A stretch of 32,409 bases of DNA from Bacteroidales bacterium (GTDB lineage Bacteria; Bacteroidota; Bacteroidia; Bacteroidales; FEN-979): the NCBI GenBank assembly GCA_017882335.1, contig JADGPR010000033.1, forward strand, positions 1 to 32,409, in the 5' to 3' direction. Positions 23,201 through 31,137 of the stretch are shown one piece after another (positions within the stretch are counted from its first letter, which is position 1; each line of letters begins with the position of its first letter). A program made the translations under genes and the position numbers. The notes beneath the pieces are model-generated. The model saw nothing but the letters and a program-made list of their open reading frames with translations. It searched no databases and had not been told where the DNA came from.

Positions 23201-23890
23201 AATACCGGTCTGTTTAATCCTTCAGTTGCCGGGGCCGGAACACATGCAATTATATATTCCTACAGCAACATGTATGGTTGTGCCAACACTGCTTCCCTGA
23301 ATATCACGGTGCTCAATCCCCTGCCATTTTTCTGTGACAGTCCGTTCACCGATGTAAGGGATAATAAGCAGTACCCGACCATTAAATTAGGCGCGCTTTG
23401 CTGGATGGCAGCCAACCTCAATTTCGGGATGCAGATTCTTTCCTCTGCCATGCAGCGCGATAATTGCACGGTCGAAAAATACTGCTTCAATGACATTTCT
23501 TCCAACTGTTCTACTCTCGGCGGACTTTACCAATGGGATGAGATGATGCAGTTCGAAGCGGTTGAAAGTATCCAGGGCTTGTGCCCTCCCGGTTGGCACG
23601 TTCCTTCTGAAAATGAGTGGAATACACTGTTCGGCCTTTACATCAGTAGTGGATTTGCCGGGAGTCCCCTGAAATATTCCGGGTATTCCGGGTTTAACGC
23701 ATTTCTCAATGGGATCCGTTTCGATAACAGGAACTGGAATTTCGATACTTTTGCAACATTCATGTGGTCTTCCACCTCACATGGGCTATACAAGGCCTGG
23801 GTTCATGGCATGAATTCTATCAACCCTAGTGTTTCCTATTATCCGGGAAACCGTTCCAATGCTTTCTATGTACGCTGCGTGAAGAATTAG
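20297..23890 (+). CDS. Large secreted protein: choice-of-anchor L, Calx-beta, PKD-like repeats, FISUMP
   Basis: 1197 aa from ATG 20297, where the signal peptide (MRIRYFFLLLLLFF to VFAQ) begins. Order: a choice-of-anchor L region (~25-270, with DPDLNLLSGKTTADAAIIEF and FGSEEFFFYCNSNYNDCFG); a Calx-beta-like stretch (GTATNGIDYTSIP); an Ig-like segment; about five PKD-like repeats of ~90 aa with the pattern CSG...SF.W....NV.G...GSG..I.Q.L..SG...ETVTY.VTP...GC.G; and a C-terminal FISUMP domain (~1010-1197: LCPPGWHVPSENEW, SNAFYVRCVKN). There is no Por sorting tail, so the export route is not obvious. It is a surface adhesin or binding protein, paralogous at its C-terminal half to 26865-30200. Confidence 0.88.
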   Translation: MRIRYFFLLLLLFFSCTSVVFAQLTVTQGAALGMTPLQLVQSRLVGQGVTVSNVTFNGSATNITSNQIGSFDAVVGAYVQLGLSGGIIMSSGKVIDAIGPNTLPLASSAMGTPGDPDLNLLSGKTTADAAIIEFDFIPVADTLKFQYVFGSEEFFFYCNSNYNDCFGFFLSGPGITGPYSNNSINIAKMFDGITDVTINNLCNDNMSQWCNAPTTGWPTCTFPRGDGVYFRYNGFSFVFTAWHIVQPCQVYHIKLAVADAYDDIWDSGVFLQENSFSASGFTVTNNFTHPGLGQVAIEGCSDATITFKLQAPTPINDTIRYTIGGTATNGIDYTSIPDSVIIPAGMDSVFLVIHPLMDNIPEGTEMVILDIPMINCSGGTTYHDTIFILDNFTLIASVGNDTSICQGQSVTLHAQHTGGQVPYSYLWNTGSTLQQITVSPPIGPNIYYVDITDGCTTVARDTVIVNVLAHPVVTNINLVSTVCTGFATNIVPESSVLGSTFSWTPTCGNINISGYSAGSGLTINQTLFNTGTTIDTVIYHVTAIAAGCTSSLVKDFKVAVIPAADAYFQPNGQSFCTGGITAISILSHLSGTTYSWTYTLGSANLNGAANGNGNLITQNLINSGFTIDTVTYHITPVNSGCTGSIFNVKVAVYPIPDSWSTPAAQSLCGGNSTGLSLSSHVAGAIFTWTATCPSSNVGGYGPGSGTSIIQTLTNSGTTSEVVTYTVTPMANGCTGNTLTTILVTVTATPVLTNTTLFSVCSGGTTNIVLQSNPSPATFAWTASGSSPNVTGFSSGSGSSIIQSLASTGFNNETVTYSVTPFFLGCSGITTNVLVTVFPVADVYFIPNGQTICSGTAPSIGLNSHVTGASYTWNGSGSSGNISGFGPGSGSPISQLLNSTGSNIETVTYTITPSANGCTGTPNNVVVIVKPLAAVSFTPCTDIITTTDANLITLKGGLPLGGTYSGTGVNTGLFNPSVAGAGTHAIIYSYSNMYGCANTASLNITVLNPLPFFCDSPFTDVRDNKQYPTIKLGALCWMAANLNFGMQILSSAMQRDNCTVEKYCFNDISSNCSTLGGLYQWDEMMQFEAVESIQGLCPPGWHVPSENEWNTLFGLYISSGFAGSPLKYSGYSGFNAFLNGIRFDNRNWNFDTFATFMWSSTSHGLYKAWVHGMNSINPSVSYYPGNRSNAFYVRCVKN

Positions 23891-23954
23891 CTGGTGAGCT
23901 GGCGAGTTGGTGAGCTGGCGAACTTGCGAGTTGGCGAGTTGGTGAGTTGACGAA
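23891..23954. repeat. Octamer array [CT]TGG[CT]GAG x8
   Basis: Eight in-register octamers start at the base after the TAG stop: CTGGTGAG, CTGGCGAG, TTGGTGAG, CTGGCGAA, CTTGCGAG, TTGGCGAG, TTGGTGAG, TTGACGAA. The same family follows the other FISUMP gene at 30201 and is inverted at 14748. Confidence 0.85.
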
Positions 23955-23978
23955 GGTTTAGGATTAATATATTTCACT

Positions 23979-23986
23979 TATATTTG
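23979..23986 (+). promoter_or_regulatory. -7 box for two-component operon
   Basis: TATATTTG matches TAnnTTTG. Transcription from it would place the whole CATCCAG array in the 5' leader. Confidence 0.5.
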
Positions 23987-23999
23987 TACAAAAAATATA

Positions 24000-24090
24000 C
24001 ATCCAGCATCCAGCATCCAGCATCCAGCATCCAGCATCCAGCATCCAGCATCCAGCATCCAGCATCCAGCATCCAGCATCCAGCATCCAG
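24000..24090 (+). repeat. Thirteen perfect tandem CATCCAG heptamers
   Basis: Thirteen exact copies of CATCCAG (91 bp) run to 5 bp before the response-regulator ATG. The array occupies the place of a ribosome-binding site and most of the leader. Perfect identity implies recent expansion or active maintenance, so copy number may vary. The same unit occurs at about 17968 and inverted at 32234-32310. Confidence 0.95.
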
Positions 24091-24095
24091 CAATC

Positions 24096-24773
24096 ATGAA
24101 GATCCTTCTAATCGAAGACGAAAAAGAACTTTCTTCCACGATAGAAGCCTATCTTACTAAGGGAAAGTATTTATGTGAGACGGCCCTTACTTATCAAAGC
24201 GCGCTGGAGAAGATACACATGTATAAATACGATTGTGTGATCGTTGACATCACGCTTCCTGACGGGAACGGGCTGAATATCATCCGGGAGTTGAAAGAAG
24301 AGCAAATCGACACGGGGATTATCATCATCTCTGCAAAAAATTCATTGGATGATAAAATCGATGGGCTGAACATCGGTGCGGATGATTACATCACCAAACC
24401 GTTTCATCTTTCCGAGCTGAATGCAAGGATCAAATCCATCATCCGCCGAAGAAATTTCGGAGGAACCAATGAGGTCATCCTCAACGAGATCAGGATTTTC
24501 CCTGAACAGATGCAGGTCTTCATCTATGAAAAAGAGACCATCCTCACAAAAAAAGAATTCGATCTCCTGATGTTCTTTCTCTCAAACAAAAATCGTGTCC
24601 TGACAAAGGAATCCATTGCAGAACACCTCTGGGGCGAGGAAATGGACATGGCAGACTCGTATGATTTCATTTATACCCACATCAAGAACCTTCGGAAAAA
24701 AATGATCGAAAACGGCGGCCATGATTATATTCAGACCATTTATGGCATGGGATATAAATTCCTTACGGCATGA
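24096..24773 (+). CDS. OmpR-family response regulator
   Basis: 225 aa. Receiver domain: acidic pair ED at residues 7-8, phospho-acceptor Asp51 ([13 protein letters not shown]), IIIISAK and YITKPF. The C-terminal winged helix contains [24 protein letters not shown] and [12 protein letters not shown]. It is the DNA-binding partner of the kinase that overlaps its last 4 bp. Translation starts directly after the CATCCAG array. It lies between two FISUMP genes, which are possible targets (inference). Confidence 0.94.
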   Translation: MKILLIEDEKELSSTIEAYLTKGKYLCETALTYQSALEKIHMYKYDCVIVDITLPDGNGLNIIRELKEEQIDTGIIIISAKNSLDDKIDGLNIGADDYITKPFHLSELNARIKSIIRRRNFGGTNEVILNEIRIFPEQMQVFIYEKETILTKKEFDLLMFFLSNKNRVLTKESIAEHLWGEEMDMADSYDFIYTHIKNLRKKMIENGGHDYIQTIYGMGYKFLTA

Positions 24774-26077
24774 ACTTGCTGACCCGTTCATCGATCAATT
24801 ATATCTTTTTCTCAGTTGTAGCTTTCGTGATCGGGGGGATCATATTTTTTCATGTAATAAAAACTATTTTTTACCGCCAGATCGATGAAAACCTCAAGAC
24901 AGAAAAACTGTTGATTGAAGAACAGATCGACTTTTCAGATAGCCTTCCCGATTTACGTCAGGTTTTCAGCCATATGATCGAAGTTACGGTATTTAATTCC
25001 CCCAAGAAAAAATTCGAATTCATAAAGGATACGATGCTGTATGATAAAAGCAGGGATAAATTGTTACCGGTTCGCCAGTTGATCTGCGAAAACACCTCCA
25101 TCCAGGATAAAGGTTACATCATCAGTATTTCAAAACCCCTGGCAGAAACCACCCGGATGATCACGACCATCGTGGGCGCCCTGGTTTTACTCTTCGTTTT
25201 TTTGACCGGCTTGCTCATCTTTGTGAATTATTTTATTTCGAAAAGTATCTGGGTGCCATTTAACAAAACCCTGGAGAACCTCAGGAATTTTGACATCAGC
25301 AGAGATGCTCCCCTGGCGCTGACAGAAACAAGGATCAGTGAGTTCCGGCAGCTCAACAAAACCCTGGACCGCATGGCGAAAAAGATGCGGCGCGACTATA
25401 TTAACCTGAAGGAGTTTAACGAAAATGCATCCCATGAGATCCAGACTCCCCTGGCTATCATCAAATCAAAAGTGGAATTGCTGATCCAGGGTGAAGGATT
25501 GAACGAAGAGCAGATGGGAATGATCAACTCAGTTTATGATGCTACAACAAGAATGTCGCGGCTCAACCAGGGATTGCTATTGATCTCGAAGATCGATAAC
25601 AATCAGTTCCATCACACCGAACAGGTGGACCTTCAAAAGGTCATGGAAAAAACACTGGAACATTTTGAAGAGATCATTGACCTTAAGAAGATCCGGATCC
25701 TTCATCATTTTAATGCTCCCTCCTGCACACAGATGAACCCGGCATTATCGGAGATCCTGGTTTCCAACCTGGTGAGTAATTCGATCCGGCACAATGTCGA
25801 AGAAGGAGAGATCCGTATCACAATGGATTCCGATGGCTTCGAAATTGCCAACACCGGACATCCTCTTACCATTTCGCCGGATGAGCTTTTTAGCCGTTTC
25901 CGGAAATCAGAAAGAACAAAGGATTCGGTTGGACTTGGTCTTGCCATTGTAAAAAAGATCGCCTTGCTCTACCAGTTTGATATCCGGTATGAAGTAAAAG
26001 AAAATATTCATCTGATAAAGGTGAATATTCATTCCTCCAAAAAACAGGATATCGCCACAACAGATGTGTCTTCCTGA
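24770..26077 (+). CDS. Membrane sensor histidine kinase
   Basis: 435 aa, overlapping the regulator gene (ATGA). Two transmembrane segments (about 10-32 and 131-155) bracket a ~100-aa periplasmic sensor. A HAMP-like linker precedes HisKA with ENASHEIQTPLAIIKSK (His222). The N box is NLVSNSIRHN, and the G2 box is SVGLGLAIVKKIA; DGFEIANTG supplies the G1 region. The signal is unknown. Together with the upstream gene it forms an orthodox pair. Confidence 0.93.
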   Translation: MNLLTRSSINYIFFSVVAFVIGGIIFFHVIKTIFYRQIDENLKTEKLLIEEQIDFSDSLPDLRQVFSHMIEVTVFNSPKKKFEFIKDTMLYDKSRDKLLPVRQLICENTSIQDKGYIISISKPLAETTRMITTIVGALVLLFVFLTGLLIFVNYFISKSIWVPFNKTLENLRNFDISRDAPLALTETRISEFRQLNKTLDRMAKKMRRDYINLKEFNENASHEIQTPLAIIKSKVELLIQGEGLNEEQMGMINSVYDATTRMSRLNQGLLLISKIDNNQFHHTEQVDLQKVMEKTLEHFEEIIDLKKIRILHHFNAPSCTQMNPALSEILVSNLVSNSIRHNVEEGEIRITMDSDGFEIANTGHPLTISPDELFSRFRKSERTKDSVGLGLAIVKKIALLYQFDIRYEVKENIHLIKVNIHSSKKQDIATTDVSS

Positions 26078-26085
26078 AAAAAAAC

Positions 26086-26241
26086 ATGAATACCTTTACA
26101 ACAGAAAAAAGGTGCAAAGGCCGGGGAATGGAACAGAACCTGTTTGGAAAGACCGCATTGATCCATGCTTTCTTCAGATTTGAAACAGATTCATTTTTGA
26201 TTTTTGTCATTCAAAACCTGAATGATTTACATAAAATTTAA
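26086..26241 (+). CDS. Possible 51-aa ORF in the kinase-PepSY gap
   Basis: ATG 26086 opens a 51-codon frame (MNTFTTEKRCKGRGMEQNLF at its start) that fills the 170-bp gap and ends 6 bp before the next ATG. No family was recognised, and the codon pattern is not decisive. It may be chance; no other gene is seen in this gap. Confidence 0.25.
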   Translation: MNTFTTEKRCKGRGMEQNLFGKTALIHAFFRFETDSFLIFVIQNLNDLHKI

Positions 26242-26247
26242 AGGAAA

Positions 26248-26577
26248 ATGAAAAAAGTTGTAGTAACGATGATTGCCCTGTTATTCGTAACATTCGCATA
26301 TTCACAAACCAAAACCGAAATAAAACCAGCCGACCTTTCAAAAGGCGTTTCGACTTATATCACAAAGAATTTTTCCAGTTACAGGGTTGACAAGGCTTTT
26401 AAAATAGACAATAAGGGTGTTATGTCAACCCAGGTAATGGTTTCCAAAGGATCTGAGAGACTGGCACTCACATTTGACAAAGAATTCAAGCTCACCAAGA
26501 AGGAAGCCATAAAGCCGGATGTGAAGATAGTTCCTGTAAAAGAAGAAAAGAAACCCTTACCCCCGGTAAAAAAATAA
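26248..26577 (+). CDS. Small exported PepSY-like protein
   Basis: 109 aa. The signal peptide MKKVVVTMIALLFVTFAYSQ is followed by a short alpha/beta region (VSTYITKNFSSYRVDKAFKID, MVSKGSERLALTFDKEFKL) resembling the PepSY-like exported proteins often found beside two-component systems in this phylum. It ends with a Pro/Lys-rich tail (KEEKKPLPPVKK). It may bind a ligand or modulate the kinase next door. The assignment rests on pattern and neighbourhood only. Confidence 0.65.
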   Translation: MKKVVVTMIALLFVTFAYSQTKTEIKPADLSKGVSTYITKNFSSYRVDKAFKIDNKGVMSTQVMVSKGSERLALTFDKEFKLTKKEAIKPDVKIVPVKEEKKPLPPVKK

Positions 26578-26765
26578 TTATCTGATGAAAATCACTTTCA
26601 TTTAGTAAATAAACTGCATACAAGTGGATCCCTGAAATTTTTTCAACTCCAGCGTTTCCTTTTATCCAAATACCAGGTCAAATGTATTTTCCGTAAGGGT
26701 GTATCAAGCATTAACTGGTGGTTCTGCGATTCTCGTCGATCCTAACAAACCTGACGAATTTTTTT

Positions 26766-26773
26766 TATCTTTG
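26766..26773 (+). promoter_or_regulatory. -7 box for second FISUMP gene
   Basis: TATCTTTG matches TAnnTTTG, 91 bp before ATG 26865. The 287-bp gap from 26578 otherwise holds only this box and the hairpin at 26798. Confidence 0.55.
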
Positions 26774-26797
26774 CATGAGAAGATGAACCTTAAAAAG

Positions 26798-26819
26798 CAA
26801 CCTTTCCGTTGCAAGGTTG
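26798..26819 (+). other. Leader hairpin before second FISUMP gene
   Basis: CAACCTT (26798-26804) pairs with AAGGTTG (26813-26819) across an 8-nt loop. It lies in the predicted 5' leader and overlaps the ATG at 26817 of the longer frame, which supports the downstream start. Confidence 0.35.
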
Positions 26820-26864
26820 TCCAAGAGGAGCAGAGGGGTTATTGTCTATTTATCGCGGCTTTTC

Positions 26865-29800
26865 ATGTTTAAACGGTTTACGTTTTCATTTACGCTATTC
26901 TTTCTGTTGCTTGTTTTACAGGTTTATTCGCAAACAACCCTCTTAATCAGCAACGATACCACAATCTGCCTCGGAGGATCGGCAACATTAAGTGCAACAG
27001 TTACAAGCGGCAGTTATGGTACAAGCAGTTATACCTTTCAAATAATCCCTTATGCCCCTGAGCCATTTTCAGGGGGAACTCCATTAGACCAAAGTTTTAC
27101 TTATTGCACAGGAGCAAGTGCTCATGATGATTGCTATGGAGGACCTTTCCCCATTGGGTTTTCGTTTTGCTTTTTTAATCAAACTTATACCCAGTTCTAT
27201 GTAAGTTCCAATGGATGGATCAGCTTCTCACCACCGATCCCTTCCTGGACAAATTATACACCGGATACATTACCAAACAACGCATCGAGTATTCCTAAAA
27301 ATGTCATTTTCGCCCCCTGGCAGGACTGGCAGCCGGATGCCCTTGATAACACTAATCATATGTTTTATTACAATACAGGAACAGCTCCTAACCAGAAACT
27401 TGTGGTTTATTGGAAAAACTGCCCCCTGTATGGATGCACCTCCGGGAGCGGACTTCATCCATTGGGGACATTCCAGATAGTGATCAATGAGCAAAACAGC
27501 ATCATTGAAAATAACATTCAAAATAAACCTGCCTGTATTCCTAATGGTAATCTTGCCACACAGGGAGTCCAGGATTCAGCAGGAAAGGTCGCCTTCATAG
27601 TGCCGGGCAGAAATCAGACAAGCTGGACTACCCTCAACGAGAGTACCCGTTTCGTACCCGGCGGGATCATATGGTATACCGGCGGGTATCCCGGTGGTAC
27701 AATTGTTGGTTACGGAACACCATTTACAGTTTCACCTTCTGTCACAACTACATTTACTGCAGTAGTTCGGGTATGTGACGGAAGTTTTGCAACCGGTAAT
27801 GTCACGGTGACGGTTATCAATGCACAATTTAATTATCCTCAACCTTCCTATTGTCAGGTTGATCCGAATCCTACTCCGACAGTAGCCGTTCCAACCGGCA
27901 TTTTTACTGCAATTCCTGCCGGAATTATTTTTGTAGACGCGAATACCGGCACCATCAATCTTGGAGCAAGTACTCCGGGAACCTACACAATTACTTACAC
28001 CATTTCAACTCCTTGTACGGTTTCTACCAGCCAGAGCCTGACTATAAACAGCACTCCAAACCCTCCGACTCCGCTGGCAACTTACGTATCCCGTTGCGGC
28101 CCCGGTCAGGTTACATTCGGGGTGATTCAGCCACCGGGTGTAACCATACACTGGTATGATGCCGATGTTGGCGGAAACCTATTGCCATTCCCGGGAGCCA
28201 CCGTTACAACGAACGTATCTTCCACAACTCATTATTATGCGCAAGCTGTAACAAACGGTACAACCTGCACCAGTCTGACAAGAACCGATATTATCGTTGT
28301 CATAAAACCAATCCCTGTAATTACCAACAATATTCTTAATTATACCATCTGCACGGGCGACTCAATCAAAATTAATCTCACTTCTACCCTTCCAACCTCC
28401 ATCTTTCATTGGACTGCCTTCTCCAATTCAGGAACGCTCACAGGCTACTCAAACGGATCAGGATTAAGTATTTCGCAGAAACTGGTAAACTCAGGTTTTG
28501 TTAACGATACCGTCACTTACTCAGTTGTTGCAGTTGCTGATACTTGTACCAGTGATACCGTGAAATTTATTGTTGCAGTCAGACCGTTTTTCGATGTTAT
28601 AGCTGCTCCTCTTTCTCAAACGATCTGTTCTGGTAATTCTATTACAGTTAACCTCTCTTCCAGTAATCCAGCAACAACCTTTTCATGGACAGCCACTGGA
28701 AATTATCCTGGTCTCTCCGGATACTCGAACGGTTCCAGCAATACGATCTCACAAATATTAAGCAATAGCGGTCCGGCAGATGGAACTGTCACATATAAAA
28801 TCGTTCCCAATGGTTTGGGCTGTACCGGAGACACTGTTGTATCTACCGTTCTCGTTCATCCATTGCCGGTACCGGCAATATCCGGATTGGCTGTACTCTG
28901 CGTAGGAACTTCTGGTGTAATCTATTCCACACAACCGGGTATGACGATTTACCAGTGGGCGGTTTCCGGTGGTGGAACGGTTACTGCCGGTGGAACCTCC
29001 ACTAATAATACTGTCACAATTACATGGAACACACCCGGCGCTCAATCGGTTTCCATTAACTATCATGATGCTCACGGATGCACTGCCATAACTTCAACGG
29101 TTTACCCTGTCACGGTGAATCCGATTCCCGGAACGCCGGGGCCAATCACCGGAACAGCCGTTCTTTGCCAGGGAGCAACCGGTATAAGTTATTCTGTTGG
29201 CGCCGTTACCGATGCCACCAGTTATACATGGACACTCGTTCCCGGGACAGCAGGCATCATTACCGGGAATACAACCTCCATTACCATTAACTGGTCGGCT
29301 ATCTTTACCGGAACTGCAAGCCTTACGGTTAAAGGGGTGAACAATTGCGGAACCGGAGTCACATCGCCGGTTTTCTCCGTCCTGGTAAATCCCAACCCGT
29401 TGGTTTCATTTATCATGTGTACCGATTCCATCACCATTCCCACTGCCAGGATCATTCAACTCAGAGAAGGGATCCCGCTGGGAGGCACCTGGTCGGGGAC
29501 AGGCGTCATTAGCCCGACCGGAACTTTTAATCCTGCAACGGCGGGCATTGGAGCGCATACCATTACCTATTCTTACACCAATGTTTATGGCTGCGCAAAA
29601 ACCGCCTCCCACATTATCACTGTTACAAATCCCGGGTTGTTCAACTGCGGAGGGAACCTGAATGATGTACGCAACAACAAACTGTATAATACTGTTCTGA
29701 TCGGCGCCCAGTGCTGGATGGCAGTTAATCTCGATTTTGGAGTCATGATCACCGGTTCCCTTTCGCAACGGGATAATTGCATTCCTGAAAAGTATTGCTA

Positions 29801-30200
29801 TAATGACCTGACTGCATACTGCGGACCGCAGACTTATTACCAGTGGGATGAATTGATGGCGTACAACGATGTTTCGGGATCCCAGGGAATCTGTCCTCCG
29901 GGATGGCATGTGCCAACGGAAGCTGAATGGACGCTACTTTTCAGCAACTTTATCAATAACGGGTTTGCAGGAAACGCTTTGAAGGCTACCGGGTATTCAG
30001 GTTTCAATGCCCTGATAGCAGGTGTCAATTTCTTCAACCGCAGTTTCAGTTTAAATAATTTTGCGGGATTCTACTGGTCAAGTGACTCCCATGGGCCTTA
30101 TAAAGCATGGTCACACGGAATGAACTTTTTCAACCCAAGCGTGTCATATTATTCATCGAGCCGGTCCAACGCATTCTCCGTTAGGTGTATCAAAGATTAG
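26865..30200 (+). CDS. Large secreted protein: nidogen-like N-terminus, Ig/PKD-like repeats, FISUMP
   Basis: 1111 aa from ATG 26865 (signal MFKRFTFSFTLFFLLLVLQVYSQ); the frame from 26817 adds 16 residues that lie over the leader hairpin. The N-terminal ~270 residues hold a beta-sandwich like nidogen-type surface domains (GFSFCFFNQTYTQFYVSSN, GTFQIVINEQNSIIENNI, NATQGVQ-like LATQGVQDSAG). Ig-like and PKD-like repeats follow, then a FISUMP domain (LYNTVLIGAQCWMAVNLDFG, ICPPGWHVPTEAEW, SNAFSVRCIKD). No sorting tail. The last ~230 residues are clearly paralogous to the protein ending at 23890; the N-terminal domain is different. Confidence 0.87.
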   Translation: MFKRFTFSFTLFFLLLVLQVYSQTTLLISNDTTICLGGSATLSATVTSGSYGTSSYTFQIIPYAPEPFSGGTPLDQSFTYCTGASAHDDCYGGPFPIGFSFCFFNQTYTQFYVSSNGWISFSPPIPSWTNYTPDTLPNNASSIPKNVIFAPWQDWQPDALDNTNHMFYYNTGTAPNQKLVVYWKNCPLYGCTSGSGLHPLGTFQIVINEQNSIIENNIQNKPACIPNGNLATQGVQDSAGKVAFIVPGRNQTSWTTLNESTRFVPGGIIWYTGGYPGGTIVGYGTPFTVSPSVTTTFTAVVRVCDGSFATGNVTVTVINAQFNYPQPSYCQVDPNPTPTVAVPTGIFTAIPAGIIFVDANTGTINLGASTPGTYTITYTISTPCTVSTSQSLTINSTPNPPTPLATYVSRCGPGQVTFGVIQPPGVTIHWYDADVGGNLLPFPGATVTTNVSSTTHYYAQAVTNGTTCTSLTRTDIIVVIKPIPVITNNILNYTICTGDSIKINLTSTLPTSIFHWTAFSNSGTLTGYSNGSGLSISQKLVNSGFVNDTVTYSVVAVADTCTSDTVKFIVAVRPFFDVIAAPLSQTICSGNSITVNLSSSNPATTFSWTATGNYPGLSGYSNGSSNTISQILSNSGPADGTVTYKIVPNGLGCTGDTVVSTVLVHPLPVPAISGLAVLCVGTSGVIYSTQPGMTIYQWAVSGGGTVTAGGTSTNNTVTITWNTPGAQSVSINYHDAHGCTAITSTVYPVTVNPIPGTPGPITGTAVLCQGATGISYSVGAVTDATSYTWTLVPGTAGIITGNTTSITINWSAIFTGTASLTVKGVNNCGTGVTSPVFSVLVNPNPLVSFIMCTDSITIPTARIIQLREGIPLGGTWSGTGVISPTGTFNPATAGIGAHTITYSYTNVYGCAKTASHIITVTNPGLFNCGGNLNDVRNNKLYNTVLIGAQCWMAVNLDFGVMITGSLSQRDNCIPEKYCYNDLTAYCGPQTYYQWDELMAYNDVSGSQGICPPGWHVPTEAEWTLLFSNFINNGFAGNALKATGYSGFNALIAGVNFFNRSFSLNNFAGFYWSSDSHGPYKAWSHGMNFFNPSVSYYSSSRSNAFSVRCIKD

Positions 30201-30240
30201 CTGATGAGCTAATGAGTTGGCGAGTTGGTGAGTTGGCGAG
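30201..30240. repeat. Octamer array [CT]TGG[CT]GAG x5
   Basis: CTGATGAG, CTAATGAG, TTGGCGAG, TTGGTGAG, TTGGCGAG start at the first base after the TAG stop, the same family and position as at 23891. Confidence 0.85.
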
Positions 30241-30258
30241 TAAATTAAAATCGAAAAT

Positions 30259-30324
30259 AATTATCAATTATCCATTGTCAATTATCAATTAATTCTGCAT
30301 TCTGCATTCTGAATTCCTGCATTT
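30259..30324. repeat. Mosaic array TTATCAA then CTGCATT
   Basis: TTATCAA/TTATCCA/TTGTCAA/TTATCAA (the inverse of TTGATAA at 17900) runs into CTGCATT/CTGCATT/CTGAATT/CCTGCATT (the inverse of GAATGCAG at 9212). Confidence 0.75.
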
Positions 30325-30343
30325 TACTTATTCCAGTATTTAC

Positions 30344-30351
30344 TACTTTTG
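30344..30351 (+). promoter_or_regulatory. -7 box directly before DUF4369 gene
   Basis: TACTTTTG matches TAnnTTTG and lies only 4 bp before ATG 30356. If used, the transcript would be leaderless or nearly so. Confidence 0.4.
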
Positions 30352-30355
30352 GAAG

Positions 30356-31087
30356 ATGAAGCGCTTCTGTTTGTTTCTTGTATTTATTGTTCTTGGATAC
30401 TCCTGTATCCGGGAGCAGAAAGCAGATCGTTTCACCATCAAGGGGCAGTTCTCAAATTCAAGTGGTGAAAAGGTCGTGCTTTGCGAAATGGATGTCAAGG
30501 AAGTCATTGCACTTGATTCTTCCAATATCGGTAAAGACGGGAAAATTGACTTTTCCCATCAGCTTGATCAGGCGGGGTTTTACCTGTTGATGTTCCCTGA
30601 CGGAAGACGGGTCATCCTTGTCATGAAAAGAGGAGAAAATCTTCTTATCAAAGGAGACCTGAGGGATCCGGCCGGGGCTTTCAGTCTTTCCGGTTCGGTA
30701 GGTTCTCAATTGCTGGAAAGTTTTTTCCGTGCAACTATGAAAAACAAAGTCAGAATCGATTCCTTAAAAAGAGTTCTTCGCAACCACGAAGGTTCCGGGG
30801 ATTTTCTCAGGTTCAGCATGACTGCAGATTCTATGTTTTTCAGGATATCCGAAGATCAGAAAAAGTCAGAGAAGGAGTTTATTGACAGGAACCCGCAGTC
30901 ACTGGCCTCTCTCATCGTCCTGAATTATTCTTTCGGCCTAAAGCCGGTGCTTACGATAGAAGAGGACCTGTCGTATTACCAGAAACTGACAAGTTTGTAT
31001 CGCAGCTATCCCAATAACAAACATGTCCTCTTTCACCTGGCAAGGGTAGGCCTGTTCCTGAATAATCTTAAAAATTCCGTAAATTGA
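30356..31087 (+). CDS. DUF4369 lipoprotein without thioredoxin domain
   Basis: 243 aa. The signal has a lipobox-like GYSC (Cys16). The DUF4369 N-terminal beta domain is evident: FTIKGQFSNSSGEKVVLCEMD, followed by a middle helical region (FRISEDQKKSEKEFIDRNPQSLASLIVLNYSFG). In Bacteroidetes, DUF4369 usually precedes a TlpA/AhpC-type thioredoxin domain in proteins of about 370 aa. Here the gene ends after the helical linker, so the thioredoxin part is absent. It is likely an outer-membrane or periplasmic lipoprotein of unknown role. Confidence 0.82.
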   Translation: MKRFCLFLVFIVLGYSCIREQKADRFTIKGQFSNSSGEKVVLCEMDVKEVIALDSSNIGKDGKIDFSHQLDQAGFYLLMFPDGRRVILVMKRGENLLIKGDLRDPAGAFSLSGSVGSQLLESFFRATMKNKVRIDSLKRVLRNHEGSGDFLRFSMTADSMFFRISEDQKKSEKEFIDRNPQSLASLIVLNYSFGLKPVLTIEEDLSYYQKLTSLYRSYPNNKHVLFHLARVGLFLNNLKNSVN

Positions 31088-31114
31088 ATTCCGGGATCAA
31101 ACCAGAAATATTTG

Positions 31115-31122
31115 TAAGTTTG
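31115..31122 (+). promoter_or_regulatory. -7 box for lpxH
   Basis: TAAGTTTG matches TAnnTTTG, 15 bp before ATG 31138. Confidence 0.5.
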
Positions 31123-31137
31123 GCTGAAATTTAGAAA

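Noticed and set aside
24000-24090. CRISPR array
   Set aside because: The units are 7 bp with no spacers, and there are no cas genes.
20297-30200. Diversity-generating retroelement targeting the FISUMP C-termini, with the four-helix-bundle gene as Avd
   Set aside because: No reverse transcriptase or template repeat was found. Differences between the two FISUMP domains are spread through the domain rather than confined to adenine-derived codons, and the helical-bundle gene is 8 kb away in another operon.
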